A stretch of 32,896 bases of DNA, from positions 1 through 32,896 of the forward strand of contig JAZQNN010000056.1 in the NCBI GenBank assembly GCA_045627365.1, given 5' to 3'. Source of the DNA: RGIG5612 sp045627365. Its GTDB lineage: Bacteria; Bacillota; Clostridia; Lachnospirales; Lachnospiraceae. The translations under genes and the position numbers were made by a program. Each line of letters begins with the position of its first letter. Position 1 is the first letter of the stretch. This document shows, one piece after another, positions 1-10,100 of this stretch. Below the pieces are notes generated by a model. The model was given only the letters and a program-made list of their open reading frames with translations, searched no databases and was not told where the DNA came from.

Positions 1-2
1 CG

Positions 3-446
3 GATTATACTGAAATTGCAAAACAACTTAAAGCCATATCAGAAGATGTGGAAAGTGAGATCTCAATACTTGCGAACGCTTCGGCCCTGATCAACAGTTC
101 CATGGATGGGCTAAACTGGTGCGGGTTTTATTTGATGAAGAACGGCAAACTGCTGCTTGGACCTTTTCAGGGAAAAGTTGCCTGCATCTCAATCGATCTC
201 GGAAAAGGCGTCTGCGGTACTGCGGCAGTTAAGAAAGAAAGCGTTTTGGTCGAGGATGTACATTCATTTGCCGGACATATTGCCTGCGACAGTGCATCAA
301 ATTCGGAAATAGTAATTCCGATAATGAAAAACGGGGATCTGTACGGAGTCCTGGATATTGACAGCCCTCACCTTGCCAGATTTACAGAAGAGGACAGAGT
401 CGGTCTTGAGCTTGTTGTAAAAATGCTCGAGACAGTTCTGGAATAG
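3..446 (+). CDS. free methionine-(R)-sulfoxide reductase (GAF fold), 5'-truncated by the window
   Basis: This cytoplasmic enzyme reduces free methionine-R-sulfoxide and helps repair oxidative damage. The frame is open from base 3 with no in-window ATG before recognisable family sequence, so the true start lies upstream. The GTG at 48 is not the start, because the preceding codons (DYTEIAKQLKAISED) fit the family N-terminus. Family-wide stretches are visible: NWCGFYL, LGPFQGKVAC, GVCGTAA, EDVHSFAGHIACD, SNSEIVIPI and GVLDIDSP. Counting from base 3, cysteines fall at residues 61, 71 and 95. Their spacing (10 and 24) equals that of the three catalytic-region cysteines of the E. coli enzyme (YebR/MsrC, Cys84, Cys94, Cys118). 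The next gene starts 23 bases downstream on the same strand, so the two may be co-transcribed. Function is known from the family; nothing looks degraded. Confidence 0.93.
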   Translation, partial: DYTEIAKQLKAISEDVESEISILANASALINSSMDGLNWCGFYLMKNGKLLLGPFQGKVACISIDLGKGVCGTAAVKKESVLVEDVHSFAGHIACDSASNSEIVIPIMKNGDLYGVLDIDSPHLARFTEEDRVGLELVVKMLETVLE

Positions 447-469
447 ATAATGCGAAAAGGAGAATAACC

Positions 470-1165
470 ATGAAAAATAAATATTTATCAGTACTTTCTG
501 TGATCGTTATGGCTGCGATGATTTTGGCGGCCTGCGGAAGTTCTGAAAAACTTCCGGTTTCTGATGATGTATATGCAGAGTATGTCGGAGCACAGTTTGC
601 CGGGCAGGACCCGTGGGGCGGAGCACTTACGATTACAGTCCGCAGTATTGTTGACGGGAAGATGGACTGGACATTTACTGACTCTTTTGATGACCATACT
701 TTGTATCAGGAACAAAGTAAAACAGCGATTCAGAACGGAAGCGCTGAATACAGTATTCATGGCAAAGCAGCAGAGAATAAGAGTGTCAGCTTTTCATATG
801 AAGGTACTATGGACCTTAGTGACGGACAGATCACTTTCAGGTTCTTAAAAGGATCTGTAACTGCGAAATCCGCAGCCGGCGATTCTGATGCCTGCATAGC
901 TGAAGCACTCGAAGCTTCCGGAATTTCAAACGAAGTCGTACTCGTAAAGGCTGCTGATGACAGCCTGATGACCTATACAGTTCAGCCGGGGGATTCCATT
1001 CACAGCATCGCAAAGCAGTTCGGTCTTTCAACGAAAGAACTGGCCATCCTCAATCAAACGGTTATCATTGAAACGGCACAGGCTTATGGCCATCAGTTTG
1101 ACGACGTGATCGAATATGCGAAATATCTGTTCCCGGGGGAAGAACTGGTAGTCCCAAAGAAGTAA
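470..1165 (+). CDS. LysM-domain lipoprotein
   Basis: This is a predicted membrane-anchored lipoprotein of 231 residues. A basic N-terminus and hydrophobic stretch lead to a lipobox LAAC with the lipidation cysteine at about residue 22. The middle (about 30-160) is rich in beta-prone sequence and was not recognised. The C-terminus (about 167-230) reads as one LysM fold: TYTVQPGDSIHSIAKQFG, then STKELAILNQ, and finally the PGEELVVP end typical of LysM. LysM binds peptidoglycan, so the protein probably bridges membrane and wall. The LysM is stretched by an insert between NQ and LFPGEEL. An AAAGGAG ribosome site lies about 8 bases before the ATG. No terminator separates it from the upstream reductase gene. 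The substrate or partner is unknown. Confidence 0.85.
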   Translation: MKNKYLSVLSVIVMAAMILAACGSSEKLPVSDDVYAEYVGAQFAGQDPWGGALTITVRSIVDGKMDWTFTDSFDDHTLYQEQSKTAIQNGSAEYSIHGKAAENKSVSFSYEGTMDLSDGQITFRFLKGSVTAKSAAGDSDACIAEALEASGISNEVVLVKAADDSLMTYTVQPGDSIHSIAKQFGLSTKELAILNQTVIIETAQAYGHQFDDVIEYAKYLFPGEELVVPKK

Positions 1166-1169
1166 TTTC

Positions 1170-1271
1170 AGCTTTACGGGAATTGCTAAACTGCTTGCAG
1201 ACGGAAAGATTGAAAAGATCGGAAATGGTAAGAATACTTTTTACGTGAAGAGGGAGATAAGCAAAAAATGA
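1170..1271 (+). pseudogene. remnant: C-terminal winged-helix tail of a DNA-binding protein
   Basis: Between the LysM lipoprotein and the next gene, a frame with no start codon reads SFTGIAKLLADGKIEKIGNG and continues KNTFYVKREISKK to a TGA that overlaps the next ATG. The pattern of helix, 'L-x-x-x-G-K-I-E-K-I-G', turn, then 'N-T-F-Y-V' resembles the C-terminal winged helix of transcriptional regulators or AlbA-type ATP-binding proteins of Firmicutes. The rest of the domain and any start are absent. I read it as the surviving 3' end of a deleted gene. The resemblance is by eye, so the parent family is uncertain. The stretch also supplies the ribosome site (AGAGGGAG) of the following gene. Confidence 0.45.
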
Positions 1272-3970
1272 AAAAACGTTTTTTAAGCTTTTTGTTAGTT
1301 GTGATCATGCTCACGACGCTTTGTCCGATGAGCCTGACATTTGCAGATCAGTCTACGCTCATCACCGAAATAGAGGTCACGATCAAGCAGATACCGATGG
1401 CGGGCGAATCAACTGACACAAGCAACATCGAGGTCACCACAGACTATGGAGATGTAGTCTCCATAGTCAGGGCATACTGGTACAACAACACTACCGCGTC
1501 GGAAAAGGATGCGACCTTTATAAAAGGGAATGAATACAAGCTTTGCGTCACCATTGCTCCGGATGAAAAATACGATTTCTTATACGGCAAGTACAGATTC
1601 TTTGACGGAACGGCGACATTTAACGGTGAAGACGCGGCATATGCCTATGCCTCAGGAGATATTCCGGGAGCACTTTATCTGGAAAGCCCGGAATATATTG
1701 CCAAAACGGTTACTATTACCGAGATAACGGCCACCATGCCGCAGCCGGCAACCGGCGCATCGACAGACACCGGAAAGCTCAAGTTCACTACTGAACATGG
1801 AGACGTGGTCACCATACTTAGGGCATACTGGTACAACAATGACACCGCATCGTCAACGGATAAGGCATTTAAGAACGGAAATGAATACAAGCTTTGCGTC
1901 AACATTGGTCCGGATGAAAAATATGATTTCTTATACGGCAAGTACAGATTCTTTGACGGAACGGCGACCTTCAACGGTGAAGACGCGGCATATGCCTATG
2001 CCTCAGGAGATATTCCGGGAGCACTTTACATGGAAAGCCCGGCTTATACTGTCCGGACAGTTCCCGGCACCCTTATCACCGAGATAGCAGTCACCGGCAT
2101 GCAGATACCTGCATCGGGTGCATCAACTGACACAAGCAACATCAAGGTCACCACTGATCAGGGTGATGTCGTCGTACTGGATAGGGCATACTGGTACAAC
2201 AACGATACCGCATCGGAAACGGATGAGACCTTTAAGGATGGGAATGAATATAAGCTTTGCGTCGGTATTTACCGACAGTCGGGATACGATTTCTTATACG
2301 ATAAGTACAAGATCTTTGACGGAACGGCAACCTTCAACGGTGAAGACGCGGCATATGCCTTTGCCTCAGGAGAAAATCAGGAGGGTATGTATCTGGAGAG
2401 CCCGGCTTTTATTGCTCAGACGGTTCCAATCACCGAGATAGAAGTTACCGGCATGCAGACACCGGCAGCGGGTGCATCAACTGACACAAGCAACGTCAAG
2501 GTCACCACGGAACACGGAGACGTGGTCACCGTACATAAGAGCTACTGGTACAACACCAGCACGGGTTCGCCAACGGATAAGACATTTATAAACGGCGATG
2601 AGTATTATCTGTCAGTATATATTTATCCGAAGACCGGCTACAAGTACGCTTACAATGATTTCGGCAAATTCACAGGAACGGCGACATTCAACGGAGAAGA
2701 TGCAGAATATGCCTTCGAATCGGGAGACTACGAGGGAGCGATGTACCTGGAAGGCCCACATTTTAGAGCGCAAACGATTCCTATCACAGAGATAGAAGTT
2801 ACCGGCATACAGACGCCGGAAGTGGGCGAATCAACTGACACAAGCAACGTCAAAGTCACCACGGAACATGGAGATACAGTCACTATACATAAGGCGTATT
2901 GGTACAATAACAGCACGGGTTCGTCAACGGATGAGGCGTTTAAGGATGGCGATGAGTATTATCTGACTGTATATATTTATCCGATGACAGGCTACGAGTA
3001 CGCATACAATGAGTCCGGCATCTTCACCGGAACGGCGACATTCAACGGAGAAGATGCAGAGTATGCCTTCGAATCGGGAGACTACGAGGGAGCGATGTAC
3101 CTGGAGGGACCGCATATTAAAGTCACATCCATGAAAGATCCGACTGCAGCAGACTTCGTCTTTATCCCTCCGAAAGATCTTATCTATAATGGCAAGGAGA
3201 AACCGGCCATCGTGAACCCGGCTGACGGCGTGAGCGGAATGGGCAGTATCACTGTAAAGTATTCTTCCGATGGAACGGCTTATGATAGTGTTCCACCGAA
3301 AAAAGTCGGTACATATAAGGTCGCGATCGATGTGAATGAGGGAGATTCTTATACAGCGGCAACTTCCGTTACATCCGACGATTGGACATTTACGATCGTT
3401 CCGACAGATCCTGTACACAACTATGATTCACCGTATTATGTGTGGACAGGTGACTCCTGCACGGCAGAACGTACCTGCATCCTTTGTTCAGAAAGCAGGG
3501 AAGGTCACAAGGAGACCGAGACAGTGAAAGGCAGCTACGTGAAGGATACGGAAGCGACCTGCACCGAAGCTGAGAAAGGCCACTATAAGGCGGAATTTAC
3601 GAACCCTGCCTTTGCCGTACAGAACACTGCGGCAAATTCCGTTACCAATGGAAATCCGAAAGACCACGATTATCAGATAGAGCAGTACAATGCTGAACAA
3701 CACAGATATGTCTGCCAAAACGATAAAACTCACATCGAATATGAAGACCACAGCTTCGATGGAAACACCTGCACGAAGTGCGGATACATAATTAATACCG
3801 AGGAGCCGGATGTACCGCAGACGGGAGATGAAAGCCGGTCTGGCCTGTGGTCAGTTCTTCTGCTTCTTTGCAGCGCAGGTCTGATCGGTATCGGAATCTT
3901 CCTGATAAAGCGGTGTCACTTTTGGAAGATTTCGGCGCGGAAGTGGATGTTGCTGAAAACGGACAGATAG
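1268..3970 (+). CDS. sortase-anchored surface protein with five tandem ~118-residue repeats
   Basis: Secreted wall protein of 900 residues, function unknown. A signal peptide (residues 1-26, ending TFA) is followed by five repeats beginning with (I)TEI at residues 32, 150, 270, 388 and 506. Conserved repeat motifs are STDTSN, GDVV, YWYNN, GNEYKLCV or GDEYYLSV, and GTATFNGEDA. After them come an MBG/Ig-like stretch (about 625-710, IYNGKEKPAIVNP...) and a Cys-rich module (717-841) with CxxC-type pairs shared with the protein at 14804-17743. Then follow the sorting motif VPQTGD (849-854), a hydrophobic segment and KR. The last ~18 residues after LIKR are abnormal for a sorting signal. In another frame they encode a response-regulator receiver, so the original stop was lost in a rearrangement. 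The ATG at 1268 follows a GAGGGAG site about 11 bases upstream. Confidence 0.85.
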   Translation: MKKRFLSFLLVVIMLTTLCPMSLTFADQSTLITEIEVTIKQIPMAGESTDTSNIEVTTDYGDVVSIVRAYWYNNTTASEKDATFIKGNEYKLCVTIAPDEKYDFLYGKYRFFDGTATFNGEDAAYAYASGDIPGALYLESPEYIAKTVTITEITATMPQPATGASTDTGKLKFTTEHGDVVTILRAYWYNNDTASSTDKAFKNGNEYKLCVNIGPDEKYDFLYGKYRFFDGTATFNGEDAAYAYASGDIPGALYMESPAYTVRTVPGTLITEIAVTGMQIPASGASTDTSNIKVTTDQGDVVVLDRAYWYNNDTASETDETFKDGNEYKLCVGIYRQSGYDFLYDKYKIFDGTATFNGEDAAYAFASGENQEGMYLESPAFIAQTVPITEIEVTGMQTPAAGASTDTSNVKVTTEHGDVVTVHKSYWYNTSTGSPTDKTFINGDEYYLSVYIYPKTGYKYAYNDFGKFTGTATFNGEDAEYAFESGDYEGAMYLEGPHFRAQTIPITEIEVTGIQTPEVGESTDTSNVKVTTEHGDTVTIHKAYWYNNSTGSSTDEAFKDGDEYYLTVYIYPMTGYEYAYNESGIFTGTATFNGEDAEYAFESGDYEGAMYLEGPHIKVTSMKDPTAADFVFIPPKDLIYNGKEKPAIVNPADGVSGMGSITVKYSSDGTAYDSVPPKKVGTYKVAIDVNEGDSYTAATSVTSDDWTFTIVPTDPVHNYDSPYYVWTGDSCTAERTCILCSESREGHKETETVKGSYVKDTEATCTEAEKGHYKAEFTNPAFAVQNTAANSVTNGNPKDHDYQIEQYNAEQHRYVCQNDKTHIEYEDHSFDGNTCTKCGYIINTEEPDVPQTGDESRSGLWSVLLLLCSAGLIGIGIFLIKRCHFWKISARKWMLLKTDR
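1361..3118 (+). repeat. five tandem repeats, period 354-360 bp, inside the surface protein gene
   Basis: Units begin at 1361, 1715, 2075, 2429 and 2783 (spacings 354, 360, 354 and 354). Units 1 and 2 share long near-identical DNA runs around the YDFLYGKYRFFDGTATF coding part. Units 4 and 5 are closest to each other (YLEGPH ends). Unit 3 is intermediate. The third codon positions are also largely conserved, which points to recent duplication or homogenisation. Confidence 0.9.
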
Positions 3971-4088
3971 CGCTTGAGAAGTTCTCATTGAACTCTGCAG
4001 GAACCTACGATGTGACCATCTGCCGAAACCGTTCCAGATACAGAGGGTAATGAGCACGATTCGAAAGTATGCGCCGAAAACTCAGTAA
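3910..4088 (+). pseudogene. remnant of a response-regulator receiver domain (probable hybrid histidine kinase 3' end)
   Basis: In frame +1, out of frame with the surface protein, the DNA reads AVSLLEDFGAEVDVAENGQI, then ALEKF, then GTYDV, the usual N-terminal half of a hybrid-kinase receiver. It then breaks. From 4020, in another frame, it reads LPKPFQIQRV followed by MSTIRKYAPKTQ and a stop, the usual C-terminal end, including the conserved Lys of the 'KP' motif. The central part with the phospho-acceptor Asp (normally YDVILMD) and some 60 residues is missing. So a receiver domain has been joined to the end of the surface protein gene and internally deleted. Family recognition is by motif only. 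Confidence 0.7.
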
Positions 4089-4093
4089 ATATA

Positions 4094-4102
4094 TGATATA
4101 AT
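4094..4102 (+). promoter_or_regulatory. extended -10 promoter element (TGATATAAT) for the giant surface gene
   Basis: TG-A-TATAAT is an extended -10 box, with the hexamer at 4097-4102. I see no good -35 hexamer 17 bases upstream, which is tolerated for extended -10 promoters. It lies 40 bases before the ATG at 4143 and immediately after the receiver remnant. A GGAGG ribosome site is at about 4133-4137. Confidence 0.5.
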
Positions 4103-4142
4103 AAAATGTCAATTTGTACGCTGTATTAATTCGGAGGATCTC

Positions 4143-7100
4143 ATGAATTTTTGCAAACGAATAGGGAGCATTTTTCTGACTGTACTTTTGCTGATCAGTT
4201 GCGTACCAACTCAGGTCATGGCAGAAAGCACAGACAAAGCGTCTTCAAAAGCTCAGACTCAGGCTGTGGGCTATTCACTTTCCGAAGCGCTCCGGAATAA
4301 GACCATTTTAAAGTCACCCCAGGAACAGGGTGTCTTATCTGTATCCGAAGCATCGATTCTGGACAACAAAGCCACAGTAACGTACTGCGCCTTCGGACCG
4401 TCGCTGGTTACAGTAGAGCTTCTGGATGAAGATTCTGAAGACGCGGTCCTGGCATCAGGAAGCCTGGCAGTCGAGGGAACAGGAGAAGCAGCGCAGGCTG
4501 AAATCGAGATATCAGCAGGCGATGTTGAGGAACTGCCTGAATTCTTTATCTTAAGAGCTTATGTTGAACTGAAGAACGAATCCGGTGAAACCGTAGAAAA
4601 AAGCGATCTTTTCTATAATACAGAGTACACACGCAAATCAAATGGCATAGCACTGCTGGGAATGGAATATTTTGTTTATCTCCCGGCTGATCATAAATGG
4701 GAAGTGGGAGAAGGCTTCATGGTCTATGCTTCCACCGCTGTGGTCATCTCAGCAAGTGAGAGTGAGGAACTGGAGTGCACCCAGGAGGGCACAACGGTTC
4801 GAATAGCTCCGGCGCCGACAGAGATAAGAAATATGTCGGCAGAAGAAAGGAGTGCTGTAACAGCAATTGTTTTCGCTGTGGGAGATGTTGAGGACCACAG
4901 GATCATTCGCATTGCACCGGGAACGATGGAAGTTTTTGGTGGCGGCGAATATCTGACGGTAGAAATTGCTCCGGACCCGGTCCAGGGCAGCACCGGAGGC
5001 GGACAGGGAGAAGAGCTGAATGGCGTTTATGACAGTGTACATTTGGTCGCTTCACCGAGCGGATACACAGAGGATATCCCGGTTGATGAAGAACAGGGAA
5101 GCGGCGTTATTAAGGCAACTCTCTCGGGAAAGGCCCGGTATAACTGGGATTTCTATGTAGTCTACTGGGACGAAGAGCTGTTCTACGAGATGAAATATGT
5201 GATGGATTACCATCTGGAGCTTGAGCAGACCACCGATTACGCTCCGTCCACGCTAAATGACAGCAATCTGTATGACAAACTCAATGAGAACTGCCTGGAT
5301 ATCGAAATTCCGGAGCCATTGCTGGTCAAAATGGATTTCTCGGACTACTTTGCCTCTTTGGCATCGGTTGATGTTCCAAGCTACCTGCACTTCAAGGCAG
5401 CCGCAAACGATAATGTTACTGTATCGGGACTCCTTACAACCGAATTTAAACTGAATATGTATTCGGATATGCTGACGATCCACTCTGCAGACGCCGGCAT
5501 GGAAACCACATCAGACATTGCTCAGGCAGATGCTGATTCTGAAGGAACGGTCTTCTGGGTATGCAATACGGTGGAAACCTATGTAAGTGCGAAGAGCTCC
5601 GGAACAACCATGCTGCTGGAACTGGACGGTGAGAGCGGTGACTGCGCAAGGGTTTTCAGAAACGATATTGATTTTGAAAACGTTTTTGACGACAAAGGAG
5701 AAATCGTTAAATACGGAATGGTCCATTATTGCGGGACAGCTCCGATGCCGAACAATTACTGCGTATCTATATCCAATAAGCCATATTACAAATATGACTA
5801 TCAGGCCCGCCTCGGAATAGGACTCAGGGGAAAAGGCAGCGGCGATACCTGGTCTGACGGAAAGATCAAATACAAATATATTTCCAAGGCATATGACGAA
5901 GAAAAAACCGTTACGGATCCTATAAATCCGTTCGATATGTGCGAACATTACGGATATCAGGTCCATGTCACAGTATACGATAAATCCGGAAAGCTCGCAG
6001 AGGGAGCCAAGGTCACTGCAACCGGGCATGAAGTTCGTCCCGGACGGGAAGAACCTTTCATAAACGGTGTTACGGACAGCAATGGCGAGACGGATATCTA
6101 TGTTCCGTCAGAGTCCTGGAACATTAAAGCAACATACGAAGACGGCACACTGATCGGCACCGCGCAGGCAGATGCCAGAGGTCATGCGACAAGCGTAGTG
6201 ATCAACGGGGACTGCAGCTATATTGAGAAGGCAAAAATCCTCATTGATCCTCCGAAGAACACGGGGGAAGATCTTCCGGGAAGCTTTGATGCTCTTGGCT
6301 TTGCGACGGAGCCGGATTACTTTGCGCTGGATGCCGGGCTTTCCAAGTGGAAAGACAGGTATGGAACGGAAACCGATAAGGCAGTCACCGGACCACAGTT
6401 TGCAGAAGTGGAACTGGCAATAAGGTCCAGTATGACTGCGGGACGAAGGGCATTTGCTGAGGATCTCGCTGTTGATGTCTTCAACTCCGACGGAAAAGTA
6501 ATGAGCAACTGCAATGTTGTGTATGTCAACGTCAGCGAGGACGGTCAGACAGCCAGGGTGATGCTCCGCGTTGACACTTATCCGGAAGGCGTGAAACGTT
6601 ATTTCATGAAGGTGGATAAAGGCTGGGGAACCGGAGAATACATTTCCGGTGAGCCGGTGCTTATTGCATCATATGACTGCGCACTTGATTACGAAGATCT
6701 TGAATTTGCAGTCCGCATGTACCTCAAGAATACTACTCCGGATCCTGTGGACAATGCAGATTTCCTTACGGAAATAATTAAAAAATCAATTCCTGAGGGC
6801 TGGGAACAGAAACTTTCAAGATGGGATGAACATACCGGGAAAATGCAGTTTCCGGACAACTACGAGGCTCAGGAAAGCGGCAAGTACAGCTTGTCAACCT
6901 TCAATATGGCAGACCAGGATCTGTATCAGGAAGCAGTTTATGTACCGGAGATCGATCATTTTACAGTCGGATTTCCTGTACCTGATGATGAGGGAATAAC
7001 CCTTCCGCAGAAAAAAAACGGCATTACTCTCTGGACAGATCTGGAGGCCGACCTTTCCTGTGATGACAGTGAATGGCTGGATATGGAAGGCGAAACGATC

Positions 7101-10100
7101 AAAGAGTCCGTATACGGCGATCAGTTCCTTACCATTATGGTCACGGCATCTGATGAGGTAGGCAACCCTCTGAAGTTTGCAGAAGAGCTGGACATCTCTT
7201 TGATGGACGGCGGCTCCGAAAATAATAAAAAGTTCCGTGTTGTCGGCTATTGTGTAAGTGAAGACAGGCTGAGCGCCGATGTCGTGATCCTTGTTCACAT
7301 ATCACGCCCGGGTGCAACAGAATATGAGCTCACGGTAAATTACGGATTCTTAAGCGGATGGTATGAAGAGGGCACACTGGTTCCTATTGTTTCATATGAT
7401 ATCCCGGGACTGAAGGATAAGCTGGAGGAATATCTGGGCAAATGGGCAATAGTGCTCAAGGAAATAATTCCGCCGTCATGGCAGAAATCGTTCAGCGAGT
7501 GGAAAGTTGATACCCCAAGTGATGGCTCAATCAAATACAAAGATGATTTTATTCCGATCGTTACAAAAGGCGGAACATCATACGCGATAGCATTCTTCAG
7601 GATGCCCGGCAAGGATGCTGAAATAACAGCAGTATATGAAGGCCTGAAGGAAATCAAGGAAGTTGAGATGAAATTCGATCTTCCGAAACCGGGCGAATAT
7701 CTGGATTATATCGCTGATAGTGAGACAAACGGAATAAAGACGGCGATCCCGTATGTAGACAAGCTGGGTGTTTTCCCGATGATGTGGTCTTCACTGACAC
7801 GGGCAGATTACAATTCCAGCTACACCGCATTTATCCCGATCTCTCCTAAATCAGGCTATAAATTCGGATGGCCTTTAGGACTTACCACGAAAGCCTATGT
7901 TCCGTCTGCATCAGGAACCGGAAGGACTGAAGCTGACTTCTTTGCCGCAGTAGGTGATTATGCGCTTATCACGCATACGTATAAAACACCTAAGGCTCAG
8001 CTTCTTGAGGTGACGAATCCGCAGCCGGTTTATTTTGAAAACGGCACTCCGTCGTCCGAGATCAACGAATACATGAAATCCGTTGAGGCAGGTATCATTT
8101 CGGAAAAAGGCTATGGATCGGCCAAAGTAAAGTGGAATGAGGTTTCTGATACAAGCGCCGGTGAAACGGGCCGGTTCATTTATGACAGCAGCCTGGAATA
8201 CAGACAGGATGTTGTTGATACAAGAGACGGATCATATTCTCTTAAGGGTACTGTGATCCTGCCAAGCGATATTCGTAACGAGGAAGACGGAAGTCACGAC
8301 ATCGTCGACCAGACGGTAGAGGTCAGGGTCATAATCAAGGCTAAGGAAGAGAACGAGATCTATCCGCCGCTTGCGATGCCGTGGTCAGGCACATACTCAG
8401 AGGATCTGAGTGTCGTGCTGATAAATGACAGCAAGAATCCTGAAGGCACGGTGATCTGGTACAGGAATGCCAAAGGCGAGGCAACAAGATATCTTTCACC
8501 GATCATCCTAGCCAAAAAGGACAGATCCATAACATACAAGATCGTAACCTGGGCAACGCATGACGGATTGTCTAGTCCTGAGGTGACCTATGTGTACACG
8601 ATCGATCCTGATCACCTGTACAATGTGAGGGTATACGGAGGAACTATCTTTAATGCGCCTGATGAGAATTGTAATGAGGCCAATTTCAAGGCCGGTTCAG
8701 AAGTCATAATAGGCGCGGCTCCGGGCAATGCTTACGAGAAGTTTGATCATTGGATCTTCAATTACACAACTGAAATTGAAACTGATCAGGGATATACATT
8801 TGAGATGCCTGACCAGGATGTTATAGCCATAGCAGTTTATACTCCGAAAACCGATGACGAACTGATAATAGATAGTGTGTCCCTGCACATGGCTTTCCCG
8901 ACCGAAGGCGTAAAACTTCCGGATAAGGTCGGAAACAATTATTTCTGGTATGACAAATACTCGGGTGATGCAAAAAAATACGTAACGGCAGATCCTCAGC
9001 CTGCTGTCACCTGGAATGTGGAAGGATACCCGGAAGCTGTCGGCGGAATGACATATACGGCGGCCATACCATTGAAAATTGAAGATCTTCTGCTGGACGA
9101 TTCTCTGCCACAGAACGTTTATTTCTCAGAGGGTCTGACGGCAAATGTCGGAGAGAAAACCGCAAAGGTTGTAGTCGATTCGAGCCATAAGTATGCGACC
9201 GCGTTTGTGTCATTTGACATTCCGAAGGAAAGTTTCACCGTCACGTATGACGCAAACGGAGGAGAGAAGGCACCGGAGCCGCAGATCAAGGAACGTGGTA
9301 AAGCACTTACCATTACTGCGGATGTTCCGGAAAGAGAAGGTTACAATTTCCTGGGCTGGTCTTCGTTGAAAGAAGGCGGCGTTGAATACGAACCGCAGGA
9401 TAAGTATGAGAAGGACGAAGATGCCATTCTGTACGCGGTCTGGGATAAGCGCGAAGTGATAAAGAAGGTTCAGGTGGCATTTGATGTGCCGGTTGAAGAC
9501 GGCGATATACTGCCTACCGGAACCCAGGTAAAGGTAAGTGTCCTGGATCCGTCCGGCGCACCTTTAAGCATGAAAGATGCGGGATGGGAGGACGATTTCG
9601 GCCTTACCATTTATACAGCCCAGACCGGTGATCAGTACCTGACTGTGAAGATCCGTGAAAATGATCCGAAGTATTCTCTCGCGGAAAAACTTGAAGCAGT
9701 TGTGAAGGATACTTCCGCAGGCGGAAACGAAAAGGTAACGGTAGAAAGTGTGAACGTAAGTGACGACGGAAGAGAAGCCGAGATCGTCATCCAGGTACAT
9801 ATTTCCAAGCCGGGGGCAAAAGAGTACTACGTTACCGTGGATGAAGGTATCGGAGGCGGATATTACGAGGAAGGCGATACCGTATTTATCCTTTCCTACG
9901 ATATCAAGAGCATTTCTACAGTCCTTAAAGAACTGCTCCCTGAATATAAGACGATCATCTCTCTGGCGGAGCATTTTGCCGAAAAACTGACCGGAACCTT
10001 CCAAAGATGGGAAGTTCTGGATCCGACAGACGGAACACTGGTATATAAGACCGATTTCTGGCCTATCATACTGAAATCCGGAAAGCTTCCGACGACAACA

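Noticed and set aside
5511..6029. Long minus-strand open frame inside the giant surface gene (and similar ones at 9564-10133, 10698-11309, 11670-12269)
   Set aside because: These are antisense shadows of the repetitive, biased plus-strand gene. They lack ribosome sites and plausible protein composition.
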